A DNA stretch of 64,000 nt. Source: Scalesia atractyloides. Lineage: Eukaryota > Streptophyta > Magnoliopsida > Asterales > Asteraceae. The stretch is from the NCBI GenBank assembly GCA_947069175.1, contig CAMTDV010000018.1, positions 42,234,869 through 42,298,868 of the forward strand. The letters are read 5' to 3'. Positions 10,463 to 22,896 of the stretch are shown one piece after another; positions within the stretch are counted from its first letter, which is position 1, and each line of letters starts with the position of its first letter. The notes beneath the pieces were generated by a model that worked only from the letters and a program-made list of their open reading frames with translations, made no database searches and was not told the DNA's origin. The position numbers and the translations under genes are program-made.

Positions 10463-13417
10463 TTATTTTGTCGCTTCTTTTATGTTGTATTTTTATTTTG
10501 TGGCTTCTATTAGGTTGCTTGTTTTGTACTTTTTCGACTGTTTTGGAGGCCTTATGTAATAGAGTAGGTTTTTCAATTTTTGTAAATTGTATAAACAAGA
10601 CAAAAAGTTCAAGATCAAGAAATCAAGATGAATGGAAGAAAGATGGAGATATTGAAGCAATCGGAAGAAATCAAGAGACTGTGTGATATTTTGTTTGTCT
10701 CGTTCCACCCATTAGGTTAATGCTAAATGACTCTAGCAAAATAAAACAATGTTTAGTGGCTTGATTTACTTGTGGTTGTGGTTGTTTTTATTTGTAACTT
10801 AGGATTAAATTGTTAATCTTATTAATAGAACCAAAGCCATTTTAAAAAAGAGTTTAAATCTTATAACAACACGTTAAAACGAGGTGTTTTTAAAATGGAG
10901 ATTTTATTAATCTTGTGAGAGGTTTACTTAAAATAAAATTGTAATTTCAAAATGTAAAACCAAGAGTTTTGAAGAAAGAACAATTAAATTAGTTTTGAGC
11001 TAGTAAAAATCTAACCATAATAAAGGAGTTTAAAATCGGTTCGCAATGAAGATGTACGTTGATTATATATACGATATTAAAATCGACCGTCTTAGAAAAA
11101 ATTAGGTTATCATAACACAAACCATATTAAACTAGAGAATATTATAATACCCGCTTGACGCCCATGCATGACGAACAGTCTGTCGGCGTGTTTTTGACCC
11201 TAAACTAAAAAACACTAAAATGAAATCCCTTTAAATCAATAAGTCAATGCCACCTTTGTATCGGTAACTCAAACCGATATAAACATACCGATATGTATTG
11301 TGCTTTAGCCTTGCATTTAGGCCTACGGTTGTCGGGAAAAGGTAGGATCGCGATATCCAAGCAACTTGGGCCTGTTCTGCGGTTGCCAATTTAAGAATAA
11401 CCAATCGCTCGACCCTAATAGAAGTGGTTGTGCCAACTACTTGGGAAAGAGTGGGTATATATGGAGTTAGATGTACCAAAACAATTCTCGTATTGTGACC
11501 CATACCTAAGAATTATGAGGAGTCACAATTGGTAAGCATTACTTACCTACCTACCTACCTACATAGTTAAGTTTGAAGGAGAGTGCTTGAGCCATTTACT
11601 GAATTTGATGAACCATGGATCTTTCCTTAAAAAAAGAATTTTGTAATGGGTCGTTATTTATTAAGGTTTTAAACGTTCAAAATACCTAAAGTTTTTATGC
11701 ATATTTTGTAGATGTCTTCCTCTAATTGCAAAATTTCTCAATCCATAGATTATAGGTAGGGACGGAAAAGTCCTACATGGTTAGCTCCTTGACATGGCGT
11801 ATAGCTCCCCGACATCATGTGGACTAGTGTTTGTAGTTAGGAGTGTTATTTTGAATTTTTAGAACAATTTAATGGTTTGCACTGTTTAAACTTGTATGGT
11901 TGTATGTTCCCACTTCTACGGTTTAAAAATTTTTAGTTTAAGAACTATGTATGCCATGGTTTACTAGTTGTGAGGTATCCCAATTTTGGGGCCTTACACC
12001 AATCCAACAGATTGCGAATGGATGCGTATAAAACAAGAAGTTATACAATCAGGCGAAAGAAATGAAAGTTGGCCCATCAAGGTTTAAAATTAAGATTCTT
12101 ATGAATTTCTAACAATAAAGTTAGAATCTTGTCGTCAAACAAGCATAGATATGGAAAGCCCACATCTCTAGAGTTTTTGTGAAAAAAGGTAATATTTCGC
12201 ACAATACTTTGGCACAAATAATAGATGTTCGCATGTTAGTATTCACATGGGAAATAGTTTCCATCTGACGCGTATGCGAATAGTTTAGTAAAATGTTGTA
12301 GTCCAAGTGAAAACTTTGTCCACATGAAAACTAAGTTTTCGCATGAAATATTATTAGTACGATGATACTTATGAGAAAAGTCTTAGTCTTCGCATGAAAA
12401 TTTAAGGTTATGTTGTATGCAAAAAGTAAGCTGGTTTACTTGTAAATCCTCGACCAGACTGACTAAGTGTCCAAGAGTTAAATTGTTCAATGTATAAACT
12501 ATAGAAGCCATAACACAGGTGAGTTCTAGATGCCCCTTTTTCTTCATTTTGGGTTTATATGCATGATACCTCATATGTATATGTTTGTAATCGCTTGATG
12601 TGCCTGTTAACTATAAGATGCATACAAATCTACGATAAACTGTTGATGACTAATATTTGTTATAAGAATTATTGATGTCTGGTATATGTTACTACAAAAG
12701 TATTGTCGTTGCAAGAAATGGTGTCTTACTATCTATCCTAGTATTAGTCTACTTTGCTACGTGGTAAGCAGTTAATTAGTGAAAGTTATGTTCATATTGA
12801 TGATTGATGTTGACGTGCATGACTGATATTATAGTATGGCTCAAGGCTAGATGTTAATGTTTTACTCAATATTTTTAACTTGTGTTTTTATTAGAACTAG
12901 AACTCACTCACTCAAGGAAACTGACTATTTTACCAATCATGTCAGATTAAGTAGGTATTGATGATCAGTAGGAGGTTACTTGACATTGATTGAAGGTTAA
13001 CTCACTTTGAAGTCTTGAAATAGCTGATTAGTTTATGAATTTGGATTGTTATGTTTGAAAAGAATTGGTTTTTCAAATGTTGATGTGTTTCCGTTGCTAT
13101 TGTATGGCATCTATGAGTTTAATAACAAATTTTTAAAGCATGAAACCAACTATGGGCTTTCCTAGGTTTGCGGCTAAACAATAGAATAACTCATGATAGC
13201 CTTAAGGTGGGTTCAACTTGTATTTCGCGGATTTATTTCTAAAACATTTAGAAATGTTTGGGTTTAAACCTTCTTTAAATTCATTATAATTGTTAATGTG
13301 TTTATTTTTATGTAACGCACCCAAATGAAAGGAAGACACCCTTAGGACATAACTATATTAAATTTTGACGGTCGTATTTTATAAAGTTTTATCAAGCTTT
13401 CTTTGGATTGTGTTATG
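10463..13417. other. AT-rich interval without a recognised gene
   Basis: I see only short frames in AT-rich sequence and no domain. A (CTAC)n microsatellite lies near 11545-11565. The segment at about 11140-11530 has uneven composition and could be an old repeat. Nothing supports an exon, tRNA or known element end. Confidence 0.5.
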
Positions 13418-14519
13418 TGTCACACCTCGATAAATCGATTACATCAGAGCCGGGCATGATCTGACTGGTATTTTCATTACATAGCGGAAGTTTGAAAGTA
13501 TGCTAAGACTTATAGAAAGTTGAACGCCTGCTAGACACTCAAATCCCAAAGGGTTCTCCTATTCCAACCATGCCTTAGTTTGATTTTGAAACATGAGAAA
13601 GAAACATGCGAAAAACCAACATAATGTTGGTGAGTTCATAGTTTGTTTGCTTTGTGTCAAATGAATCTTAAAAACATTTGAAAATATTGCATTTGAAAAC
13701 TAGTTTGTGAGATCATAGTGTCCCAAAGCATTTGAAATGTCATTCTGTGTATCAGTATTAAAAATGTTTACTGTTATATTTGTAAACCGATCCATGTAAC
13801 TGTTGTGTTCGTAAACCGGTTAAAAAATGTTTTATGTCGTATCTGTAAACCGGTATTGAAATGTTTTCTGTTGTATTTGTAAATCGGTATTGAAATCTTA
13901 GTATGTAGGATACTGTCACAACCCCCGACCCCATCCCGGGAGCAGGAGCCGTGAACCAGTCAAGTGGTACCAGTGTTTATTAATTTGGCAGCGGAATTTA
14001 AACATCAGGATCGTAGTTATGAAATAAATTTCAAAGTTTAAACACCAGATATTATTGATAAACTAAAGGGATAAAACCCTTATTTTATTCATAACAACGT
14101 GTAGGGGTAAACCCTAATTTCTGAAAAAATAAACTTTTATGTAGGTAACTTTTATATCCACTTTCTTTAAGCCTTCAGTGCTCCAAAGCTGGCTTCTTCT
14201 AGCTTCACATTAAGTTACCTGAAATGCGTTTCAAAAACATTTTTATCAGCAAGAAATACTGGCGAGTACATTTCCATTTTACCCAATGACACAATATTAT
14301 ACTTTACAGTATTAAGAGGATTACAATGTTTACTTATACCCAAGTACTCATTCAGTATTTGTCATGTTGATTGTGGTCATATTACTATTGGCTAACTCGT
14401 CGTCCAATAGCAACGCTATATTCAGTAGTGTATACAAAACCCCACATACCGGCAGCATTGGTAGAATACAAAGACTCAATCACTGTTAAGTATAATTAAA
14501 ACATTTGAGGTTTGTAAAA

Positions 14520-14612
14520 CAATTTAGTAGAAAAAGAGAATGACTCACAAACTGTGAGAAAAAGAGAATGTACTCACAAACTGTGAGAAAAAGAGAATGT
14601 ACTCACATTGGT
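14520..14612. repeat. Short tandem repeat in solo LTR
   Basis: The word GTGAGAAAAAGAGAATG with ACTCACAAACT between copies repeats about two and a half times. The unit is about 29-31 bp. Confidence 0.85.
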
Positions 14613-14715
14613 ATCTTTGGTAATCCTACTGGTTTTCTGGCAATTGTTCCTGATTGTTATCTATTAAAAACACATAATGCACGCGTGTTAGTAAAACAAC
14701 CCAAGTCACATTAAT

Positions 14716-14905
14716 CCATACATCACGCGACAGAACTCCAACGGCTTAGTCTGACAGAGCCTCGACATATACGTTGGGTCCTAGGTCAACCGGGTAGGAT
14801 AAGTCACTTTTAGCCATACATCACGGGACAGAACTCCAACGACATAGTCTGACAGAGCCTCGACATATACCGTTGGGTCCTATGTCAACCGGGTAGGGTG
14901 GCAAA
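14716..14905. repeat. 98-bp tandem duplication in solo LTR
   Basis: CCATACATCACG starts at 14716 and again at 14814. Both copies continue with GACAGAACTCCAAC, TCTGACAGAGCCTCGACATA and GTTGGGTCCTA and differ at only a few bases. Confidence 0.9.
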
Positions 14906-15065
14906 TCAATGAACAGGGGTTACCGTACTTACAACGTAGCAGATCTTTGCTATTAGGGGTATTATATCGAGCAACGTTTAGTTATTATAGGGACTGAGGG
15001 AAAGAAAAGAATTGAACGAACGAAACTGAGGCCAGAGGCCTCCTTTTATAGGCTGATCCAAGGTC

Positions 15066-15255
15066 GGCTCGCGCCCCGCGAGCCATTTCTTTATCTTTCT
15101 CGCGGCCCGCGAGGGAACCCTAGCTACGGCTAGGTTTGACCAGTCACCACTATAGGTGTGCCACGTGTGTGACACATGGCGTCAGAAGTGTCCAGCAAGC
15201 CAGGGCTCGCTCGCGCCCCGCGACCCCCTTCCCTGTCTTTCTCGCGACCCACGAG
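15066..15255. promoter_or_regulatory. GC-rich dyads upstream of the solo-LTR TATA box
   Basis: Four dyads of the type CTCGCGNCCGCGAG lie at 15068-15082, 15099-15113 (perfect CTCGCGG-C-CCGCGAG), 15210-15224 and 15241-15255. Centres are 31 bp apart within each pair. The first starts about 18 bp from the TATA box at 15044-15050, on its upstream side in element direction. A role in transcription is inferred from position only. Confidence 0.8.
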
Positions 15256-15747
15256 TCGCCTGTAGTCAGCTCAACCCTAGCCCGGGGCTCTGCCCCTTGG
15301 ACCCCGCTAGGGGCTGCCGCCCCTAGGACCCTGCTTCTCAGGGGCGCTGCCCCCGAACCCACGCCAAGATGGCGTGTGGGATTATTTGGTTGTTGTTACA
15401 GATACCTATGGAATCTAAGGATCAATCAGTATGTAGCTAATATATTGACCTATATGCCATAAGTAAATAACCAAACTGAGACAACTCTGACATCACAGGG
15501 AACACAAAAGCACTCATAAAGGTTTAACAAACCCGGAGTGGAGCGTTCCTCAAACTCGATAGATCTAAACCTTTTGCACCTTGGTCACTAAGTGATAAAT
15601 GGTTACTCTTGTCATCATTCTATTTACGCACAGTGATCTGTTATCATCTAATCCTGTAGCTACATACCAATTGTTATAAACTATGTTTTCGATGTGTATG
15701 AACGTGCCTCGCCCTTCATATGTCCTCGTGCCTTGCACACGTGTCAA

Positions 15748-15838
15748 TGGGCCTAACCCATGTTATCCTGTCATCCGTGTTATTGGGCCTAGCCCATGTT
15801 ATCTTGTAATTCATGTTATCGGGCCTAGCCCATGGCAG
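15748..15838. repeat. Three-copy 36-bp array of TGGGCCTAGCCCA dyads
   Basis: GGGCCTARCCCATG occurs with unit starts at 15748, 15784 and 15820, exactly 36 bp apart. Each unit is a dyad with GGGC and GCCC arms followed by an ATGTTATC-like word in the first two. The inverted homologue in LTR D has only a single CTAGGCCCA near 54178. Confidence 0.85.
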
Positions 15839-16732
15839 TAATAAAAATTTGGCCCGAACCCTAATTATAAACTCATGCATGTTTGAAAAATGCGTATGCT
15901 TTTGTATAAACCGACATATTTGGCAGAACTTCTCATAAACCATTTAAGTTATCTGGAATACATTTGTAATATGGTTTAGAAATATATGATTTTCACTTAT
16001 CGAAACATTGATTGCTTTCGCAAAACTTGCATGTCTTTCCACCCCCGAAAACATTTATAAAAATGTAAAACGGTAAAAAGTGGGGGTTATGAACTCACCT
16101 TGTTATCCTTGTGCAAAGCTAGCTTAAGGTGATTCCGTAATGTCATTCCAAGAATGTGAACTCGCTAGCATCGAGTTTCCGAGTGATTTTATAAGTTTCT
16201 AAATAAAGCAACGTAGCTAAACTACGTGTCCGAGCTCTACCGAATCGTTAAACAAACATTCTGGGGAAGCGTCATCGTCTTGATTTGGAAAAACCAATCG
16301 AGGTTATTTGATCCCATTTATAATCGGGATAAACACTAAGTCTCGGAAACGACCTTAGTTTCTGAGTGAATTTAGGATAGATATATTTATACATATTTAT
16401 ATATATAACTATAACTATATTTACGAAATCATGTTAGTCGTCACTAATAGAAGGCGTAAATGAATAGTAGTACCACTATTCATAGTCTTCGTAAGACGTA
16501 ATACAAAATGTATATATAACTATATTTACGAATCCACCATCGTCGTCGTCGTCTCCGCCGTCGCCGGACCACCGTGGACGGTGGGCGACTGTTGTTGCCT
16601 TGCCAGATTTCGTTGCCGGCTCCGCCGGCCGGAGTCCGGTCAGTGTTTCTTTAGGGAGAGGGAGTTGTATGGTGTGTGTTTGTGTGTGTTAGGATTTTTG
16701 AGAAAATGAGGGAGGTGAGTGGTGTTAAGGGG

Positions 16733-16775
16733 TTTATATAGGTAGGGTTAGGAGTGTTTTTGGGCCTAAAGCCCG
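16733..16775 (-). promoter_or_regulatory. LTR A core promoter: TATA, telo-box, GGGCC dyad
   Basis: In element direction: GGGC-TTTAG-GCCC dyad (about 16762-16774), TAACCCTA telo-box-like word (16743-16750), then TATATAAA (16733-16740). The inverted LTR D has the same order at 39288-39349. In plants, TGGGCY and AAACCCTAA words are known promoter elements of ribosomal-protein and growth genes; their use here is inferred. Confidence 0.7.
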
Positions 16776-17420
16776 TTAGCCCGGTTCTTGTGTTTTTGAG
16801 CGGCCCGATCTCGTTTTCAAGGCCCATTCTCGTTCCCGAACCTCATGGAATGTCGTATAACATTAATTTAGGGTAAAAAAATACGTGAAATAGTGTCGGT
16901 ATTTGATATTAATCGCATATCGTCAGTTGTGTTAACACGCGTAAATTGTTTCGGAGGTCGTTCCTTATCAGTTTGTCGATCTGATTTCGTTTGCGTTTAT
17001 TAAAATTCGATTACGAAGCGAAATTTCTCATAATATTTCAGTTTTGAAAGCGATACACGAGTCCGATACTTCTGTTTCGTTGCCGGTGCGTTTCTGCAGT
17101 CTTGTTTTTCGTACATGTATGCGTTTTGTGATATTTCAAAAGCAAGATTACTTAGCATAACCAATTCACGTGTATAAATTATACTAATAAAATTCGTATT
17201 TGTCGGTGTTGTTTGTATTTTGTTTGGTGTCAGTTCGTTACCGCTTATCGTTCAACAGTCTTTTTGCAAATCAACATTCGCGTACGGTAAAGCCAGATAG
17301 ACTCTCCTAGGCACTCCAATAGGCCTAATTAAGTTAGTTAATGTCTAATTACGCTACGTGTTAATGTCTTAATGTTCGTTATACGCCTAATTATAAACCC
17401 GAAAAGTACCGGCTATCACA

Positions 17421-18371
17421 TTCTCCCATTGTTAAAGAAATTTCGTCCTCGAAATTAGACTATGTTATCTATTCAAAGTTGTTTCATTCGCAGGCAAGTC
17501 CGAATAATACCAAAGTGAAAGACCACTTAATTGAATCAAGACTTGTTCAGATTATGTGGTTTTCAAAGACATATCCAACGCTAAGAACCCAACGGTTCAA
17601 CTGAATTTGTTTTCTGAATTAATGCCAAGTGAACGAGATGTTATGAAACCGTCACTAATGTGACTAAGTTTACGGAGGTCCAAAGGAGGAATTCAACCAA
17701 TAAAATTTCAAATGAACGTTCACGATATGCAAATAAATTTCAGAAACAAGAAATGTACCATCAACATAATTTTACGTTAGTTGTTGTATGATTGAAACTC
17801 AGAATCAGCAAGCTCATATAAAATAGAAATATGAAAGTGAGTTGTCAACTATCGAACTATTCAATGAAATAAAATCTATGTGTTGACATTATTGAATTAC
17901 AAGGATACACCAAAATACAACCGATCCTGGTGTATCATCGTCTTAATACATAGTTGCATTAAGACTATTTAAATGATGAGTTAAACGAAAAGCATACGTA
18001 GTTTTTCATGATCGATTGATCATAATTAGCCTAAGCTACAAGTTTATATCGATGCCACAAGGTGTCATAGTGATCGAAACAATTCAATAATACCGGTGGC
18101 CGAACAAGTTCACCACATTTGCAGTAAAATAGAAGGTTCAATGAAGTAAATTCAAAATATTATTCCAAATGAATTCCATAGAAATTTCGGTTAATGACAA
18201 AGATAACAAATGAATGTCATCGAGTTTGCAAGTGGCGTTGAAATAACCTTTAGGGGTACACTGAACTAGGCCATGAATTTGTGTACCATTTTCTTAATAC
18301 ACGATTGTATTAATAATGTTTCAAGATAACGAACCAGCAAAGCGGATTTCATAATAAATGACTAAATACGT
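17421..18371 (-). other. Gypsy A 3' internal tract, left part, with two double hairpins
   Basis: Non-coding sequence next to the polypurine tract of LTR A. It continues after copia-2 at 23959. Two diverged copies of a two-stem motif lie at 17904-17965 and 18255-18313: GATACACCA...TGGTGTATC then GTCTTAAT...ATTAAGAC, against GGTACAC...GTGTACC then TTAATAC...GTATTAA. No coding frame. Confidence 0.65.
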
Positions 18372-18795
18372 TGTGGGAACGTCCACGATTAGCACGAGAA
18401 CCTAAATTTGTTATATATAGTCCGATTAGGCGAAAACTAATGACAAGTTAACCAAATAACAAGAATTACTCATTTAAATGTTGTTTTCATTTATCTAAAG
18501 TTCAATACATTCGAGAACCGGATCCGATAGAGCTTCGTCGTCTCTATGCCAAAATCTCTCCTTGTTTCAAATGAAATCCCAAGGCACCTATTTATAGTTT
18601 TCTAAGTTCGCTAGAGAGTATGGAAGTTCGGGCGAACTTGACTTAGTTAAGTTCGGCCAAACTTGACCTCTCACAATCAATCTCAAGCGAACTTTAACTA
18701 TATTACACTTAAATACGCCTTGTTTCTAACAGATTAATCCCTATTCACTCAGACTCGATACATAATGACGTAGGCAACAAACATATGCACCAACA
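18372..18795 (-). repeat. copia-2 3' LTR (424 bp)
   Basis: Starts TGTGGGAACG and ends CACCAACA (plus). TATA box TATAAATA (minus) at 18589-18596. It holds two full AAGTTCG dyads (18623-18640 and 18648-18665) where the other LTR holds one. Confidence 0.95.
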
Positions 18796-18806
18796 GACTC
18801 CCCCTT
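18796..18806 (-). other. copia-2 polypurine tract
   Basis: Minus strand AAGGGGGAGTC directly abuts the 3' LTR start. It is the expected primer site for plus-strand DNA synthesis. Confidence 0.9.
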
Positions 18807-20740
18807 GGATGTTGTCGTAGTCATTTTGACTTTTAAAACCTTCTGAGTCTTCCGTTCTTTAGTTCTTGAATAAGCTTTATCATCTTGATCTTTATATCCT
18901 CTTCCTCTTTCTTTGAGCTTTGACTTGGTAAAAATTTTAATCAACATGCTCCCCCTAGCTTTAAGCTTCAGTCTCAGACTCCCCTTTGCTTTGATCTTTA
19001 GACTTCAACCTCCCCCTAGCTTTGAGCTTTCTGAAATCTTTTGACAATGTTTTATCCAGCTCCCCCTAAAACTTTACTACCTGTCTAAATAAATTCTGAT
19101 TTCCAAATAAACATTTCAGATTCAAGGTTTTGAAATTTTGTACTATCAACATTTCAAACTTTAATCTTCACTTTAATCTTTTCAAAAACTTAATTGATTC
19201 AAGTTCAACTCAAAGACCTTGAATACATTATACATTTAAGACCTTCAACTTTCACATTTTTATTATTTGATTTGTAAAATCCACTTAGTTGATCAAGTCC
19301 AAGTTAATGACCTTGATTAACCAAATCTATCAACTAAGTCCAAATTAATGACCTCAGTTTGAAAAAACCGTTATGAACAATCTGATTATGAAGATTCAAA
19401 TTAATGAACTTTTACACATTAATCAGATTTTCTTACCAGACTTCAAAGATCCGTTCTCCAACATTGGCTCGTTGAAACTAATGTAGAAACATAATCTTTT
19501 TGTATTTTAGAAAGTTTATGCTAAACCACACTGAAAATATTTTTGATTTTTATTTTGAAAAGCAAGTAAAGTATTTACAGAATTTTTAAAAGTAAAGTAA
19601 ACTATGTACAAACATATTTACAGACATATTTTTGTGAATTTGTGTCTAAGGATCATATCAATTGTTTGAGACATATCACCAGTATCGTTGACCTTTTTGA
19701 GACTTTAAGTTTTAAACTCGTTTACTTAGATTGTCGATATGTTTGTCCACTTAAACTTTTCAACGTTTCTCAATTGTTCCAAGATATGTTAGGATATGAT
19801 TTAAGAAACTTGACTTAACTGTGTTTCCCACTTATTGAATATACTCCCGAATCCAGATTCCCTAGATTTCATCTTACAGGTGAATATAGCGCAATTGATA
19901 TCTGTATCTGGGTTGTGCGAGACCTTGAGAGCTCAGGTTAGTACTACCATACAGACAAAGAGAAGAAGGCTCGTCTTTAAGGTGTGTTCCACTTAAGGAA
20001 TCTTTTAATCATTCCAAATGATTAGATCTTTCGATACTTTTCAAATTTTGCATGCTAATTTGGGGTTTTTTAACAAAAGCATTATAGAAGTTCTAGGCTA
20101 TTGCTTCCGCAAATCAGAAGAACTTGTATAATACCCCAGATATCAATCATCTATAAAGACCTCGTATCTCAGAATGAGGCAACCCTTCAATCGAAATTTC
20201 GGAGTACTAAGTCCATATATCAAAGATGTGTTAAACCACAAGTTTAAGCAGTTGTAAAATTTAGTTTATATCTCGAAAACAATCTACTGAACGTGTTAAG
20301 CCTATTGACACATCCACAATAAGACTCGTTTATCACTTTTAAACTTTACAATTCTTTAGCATACTGTGGTAGTCCACTGATGTACTATCATTTCCTTTTT
20401 GATAACCAAATTATATTTTCCTTTTTCAATGTTTTTGTACTTTTTGAATTTTTTCAATGTTTTTGAATTTTCAACTTTTTCATATGTTTTTGATTTTTCT
20501 AAAAATTTTCAAATTTTCTTACTCCCCCTAAAATAAAAAACATATTAGTTTTTAAGAAATTCTTCTAAAAATGTAACAAACCAATGAGGATCCTGGGAAC
20601 TCGTCGTCCGATTCATTTTCTACATCATCACCTGTCAGCAGAACAAACCATTAAACTTTGATAACATCAACTTGTAGAAACCACTTGTAAGAACCACTTG
20701 TAGGAAATCAAAATTTAAATGATTTTTCAATATAACAATC
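18807..20740 (-). other. copia-2 3' non-coding tract with extra polypurine-like tracts
   Basis: No coding frame with a recognisable domain. Further AGGGGGAG-type tracts (minus) occur near 18950, 19012, 19060 and 20522. T-rich blocks and the CGAAATTTCGG region near 20195 resemble copia-1 at 960-1900. Confidence 0.6.
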
Positions 20741-20929
20741 AGTGTTCTGTTTAACGGTGTGGATTTTCTCAAATTTTCAAAAATTCTTTTCAAATTTTCT
20801 TTTTCAACCACTTTGTAATTTCAAAAACGACAAATATTATGACTTCCTAGATAAGTTAAAATACTCATGGAGCTCTGCTATCCTGTATCAAACTTTGATA
20901 GAGTGGATCTTGGGACTTCTGCACAACAA

Positions 20930-22834
20930 AGTAACTATTTGCAAAATGAAACCCAAACCTTTTTGGTTTTGTACTGATAAGCATCATAAACCTCTTCAAA
21001 TTCATCATCAAAATCAAAATCATCATCAAACATATCATCCGATGTTGATTCTGAAAACGTTTTTACCTTTTCTTTCTTTGTCTGTTTGATTACTGACTCA
21101 GTTGATTTAATATTTTTAGTTTTATCAGCAACAGACGTTGGTTAATCAGATGATGAAAACTTTTTCTTAGCAACCCAGGATTGTAGCTTGTTTCTAGCTT
21201 TCTTGATATAGAACCTAGAATCTTTATTTTCATTTAATTTTGAAGTTTCACCTTTTTCAAAAATTGTGTTTTCAAACCTTGAACTCGTTTTAGGTTTCAC
21301 TTCATCTTTAGATTCATAGTTTCTATTTAACTCTGTGACTGATTTCACAATCTCTGGTTGTTTTTGCTTTTCATCTTTTGATTCGGTTTTTCTTCGTGGA
21401 AACACAGGCTTTAAATTCAGATACTTGAGAGCAATGTGACCAACAGTATTGCATTTAAAGCAAGTCCGATTATCAGAAACATTTCCACTAGTGGGTTTCA
21501 ATCCACTTGTGGACTTGGTTTTAGCCTAGTCCCGAAGTTCTTTTTCCTTTTTAAATTCATCGTTCGATTTCTTAACGATCATACCTTCTTCTTGAACCGT
21601 ATTCGTCCCATATACAAACTTCATGTGTTTACCTTTGTATTCATGAAATGACGACTTCTGATTCTTTCTCGGTTCTTCTTCACTTTCCTCTAAACCCAAT
21701 CCTGTTCTCCCGTTCTCAGGAAAATCACCACCAAACTTTCGATAATTGTTAGCATTCCTTTTGGGTTTTGAGTAAAATATTTTCTCATTTTTCTCAAGAT
21801 CATCTGATGAAACTTCTACAAGTTTAATCAAGTTGATCCTCTTTCACGTCCCGAATCGGAAAACTATCATCGAAGTACAATCTATCAGATTCCTTAATCT
21901 TGTACATGACAACATTAGGATCATCACTTAGATCATGTTCTCATGATGTATCGTCATCTTCAGATTGTGATTCCGAGTTTTTTAAACTTGATTTGGCACT
22001 TTCAGAGCTGCCGTCATTAGAATCATTTCCCAACACATTTTTAACCACATTTTTTACCACCGCTTCATTGTCATCATTTGATTTCGTAAAATCTATGTCA
22101 ATGTTTTTAGGCAATTTATTTTTCTTTTCTGACAAAATGAGTAAATTAAATGCCTTTTCAATCTCATCATCTTTCTTGCAGGAATAACATGCAAGAAATG
22201 GTGGAGGAACACTTCCGTATTCTTTACGTTTTGATTTATCACCATTTTCCTCCAATTTAATCGTAGGTAAAATGTGATCAATGACTTACGCGTTTGTAGT
22301 GTAGCTCTTTAGAAGCTGTCTTACCCGTTCCGTTTCTATCTTTATGTCGTGAAGCTCACTCTTTGTCTCAGCAATGGTGTTAATGTACATGTTAATTTCC
22401 TTTTGTTTTTCAATTATAGTTGCATTTAACATTTTGACATTAGCATTTAGCTCACGATTAGCATTGTCAACATATTTATATATGCTTGATATTTTGTCAT
22501 AAGCTTCTTTTATGGTTCTGTAATCATAACGAACATTTTCGTTGTGTACAGCCAATTCTCTTATGACTTTGACTTTATCAAGACATGGTTCACAAGGACT
22601 TGCGCACTTTGTGCAAGGTTTTTCAACCTCTACAATTTTCACAACTACCTTTTCAGACATTTTTACCTCAGATTTTACGTTTTCTGCCTCTGATTTCAAA
22701 GCTTCTTGCCTTTGCATCTCAAGGTAAGCTAATTCTTCTTCCTCAGCTCTCTGCCTATAACATTCCAGAATGGCATTTTCCAAAGCAGCATCGACATATG
22801 ATGTATCAGATTCATCCACTAACTCTGCTATCAC
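20930..22834 (-). pseudogene. copia-2 coiled-coil/acidic protein with degenerate zinc knuckle
   Basis: Frame pieces 22834-22286, 22255-21941, 21831-21526 and 21501-21142 make one ancestral protein broken by stops and shifts. The TAA at 22286-22288 is in frame with the next piece. Order: acidic start, a Cys-rich PCTKCASPCEPCLD block (about residues 72-85), a long coiled coil (NRELNANVKMLNATIIEKQK), a Ser/Asp-rich stretch, then CFKCNTVGHIALKY, a knuckle with Tyr in place of the last Cys. An acidic tail continues out of frame to about 20930. It corresponds to the spacer of copia-1 (6105-7292), not to gag proper. Function unknown; RNA binding is a guess from the knuckle. Confidence 0.65.
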
Positions 22835-22896
22835 AGCAACACAAGTTTTCTTTCCAATGTATCTGTTCCAACACTCGAAATTTGATTAGAAACATA

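Larger units (their letters stand above)
13914..15400 (-). mobile_element. Solo LTR (1487 bp) with GATAC target duplication
   Basis: It begins TGTCACAACCCC and ends TTGTTGTTACA (plus), flanked by GATAC at 13909-13913 and 15401-15405. No internal region or second LTR is present, so it is a solo LTR left by recombination between two LTRs. A TATA box (TATAAAA, minus, 15044-15050) gives minus orientation. It splits LTR A. Confidence 0.93.
13418..17420 (-). repeat. Gypsy LTR A, interrupted by a solo LTR
   Basis: On the minus strand it starts TGTGATAGCC next to a purine tract (AATGGGAGAA, 17421-17430) and ends CGAGGTGTGACA at 13418. Removing the nested solo LTR and one target copy leaves about 2.5 kb. 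It is the inverted homologue of LTR D: both end in GATTTATCGAGGTGTGACA, and stretches at 13560-13660, 15930-16190 and 16530-16780 match 54740-54900, 53760-53990 and 39290-39480. TATA is TATATAAA at 16733-16740 (minus). Confidence 0.85.

Noticed and set aside
15136..15462. A 108-residue plus-strand frame as a gene
   Set aside because: It lies over the GC dyads and the end of the solo LTR and crosses the target duplication into LTR A, so it cannot be an ancestral gene.
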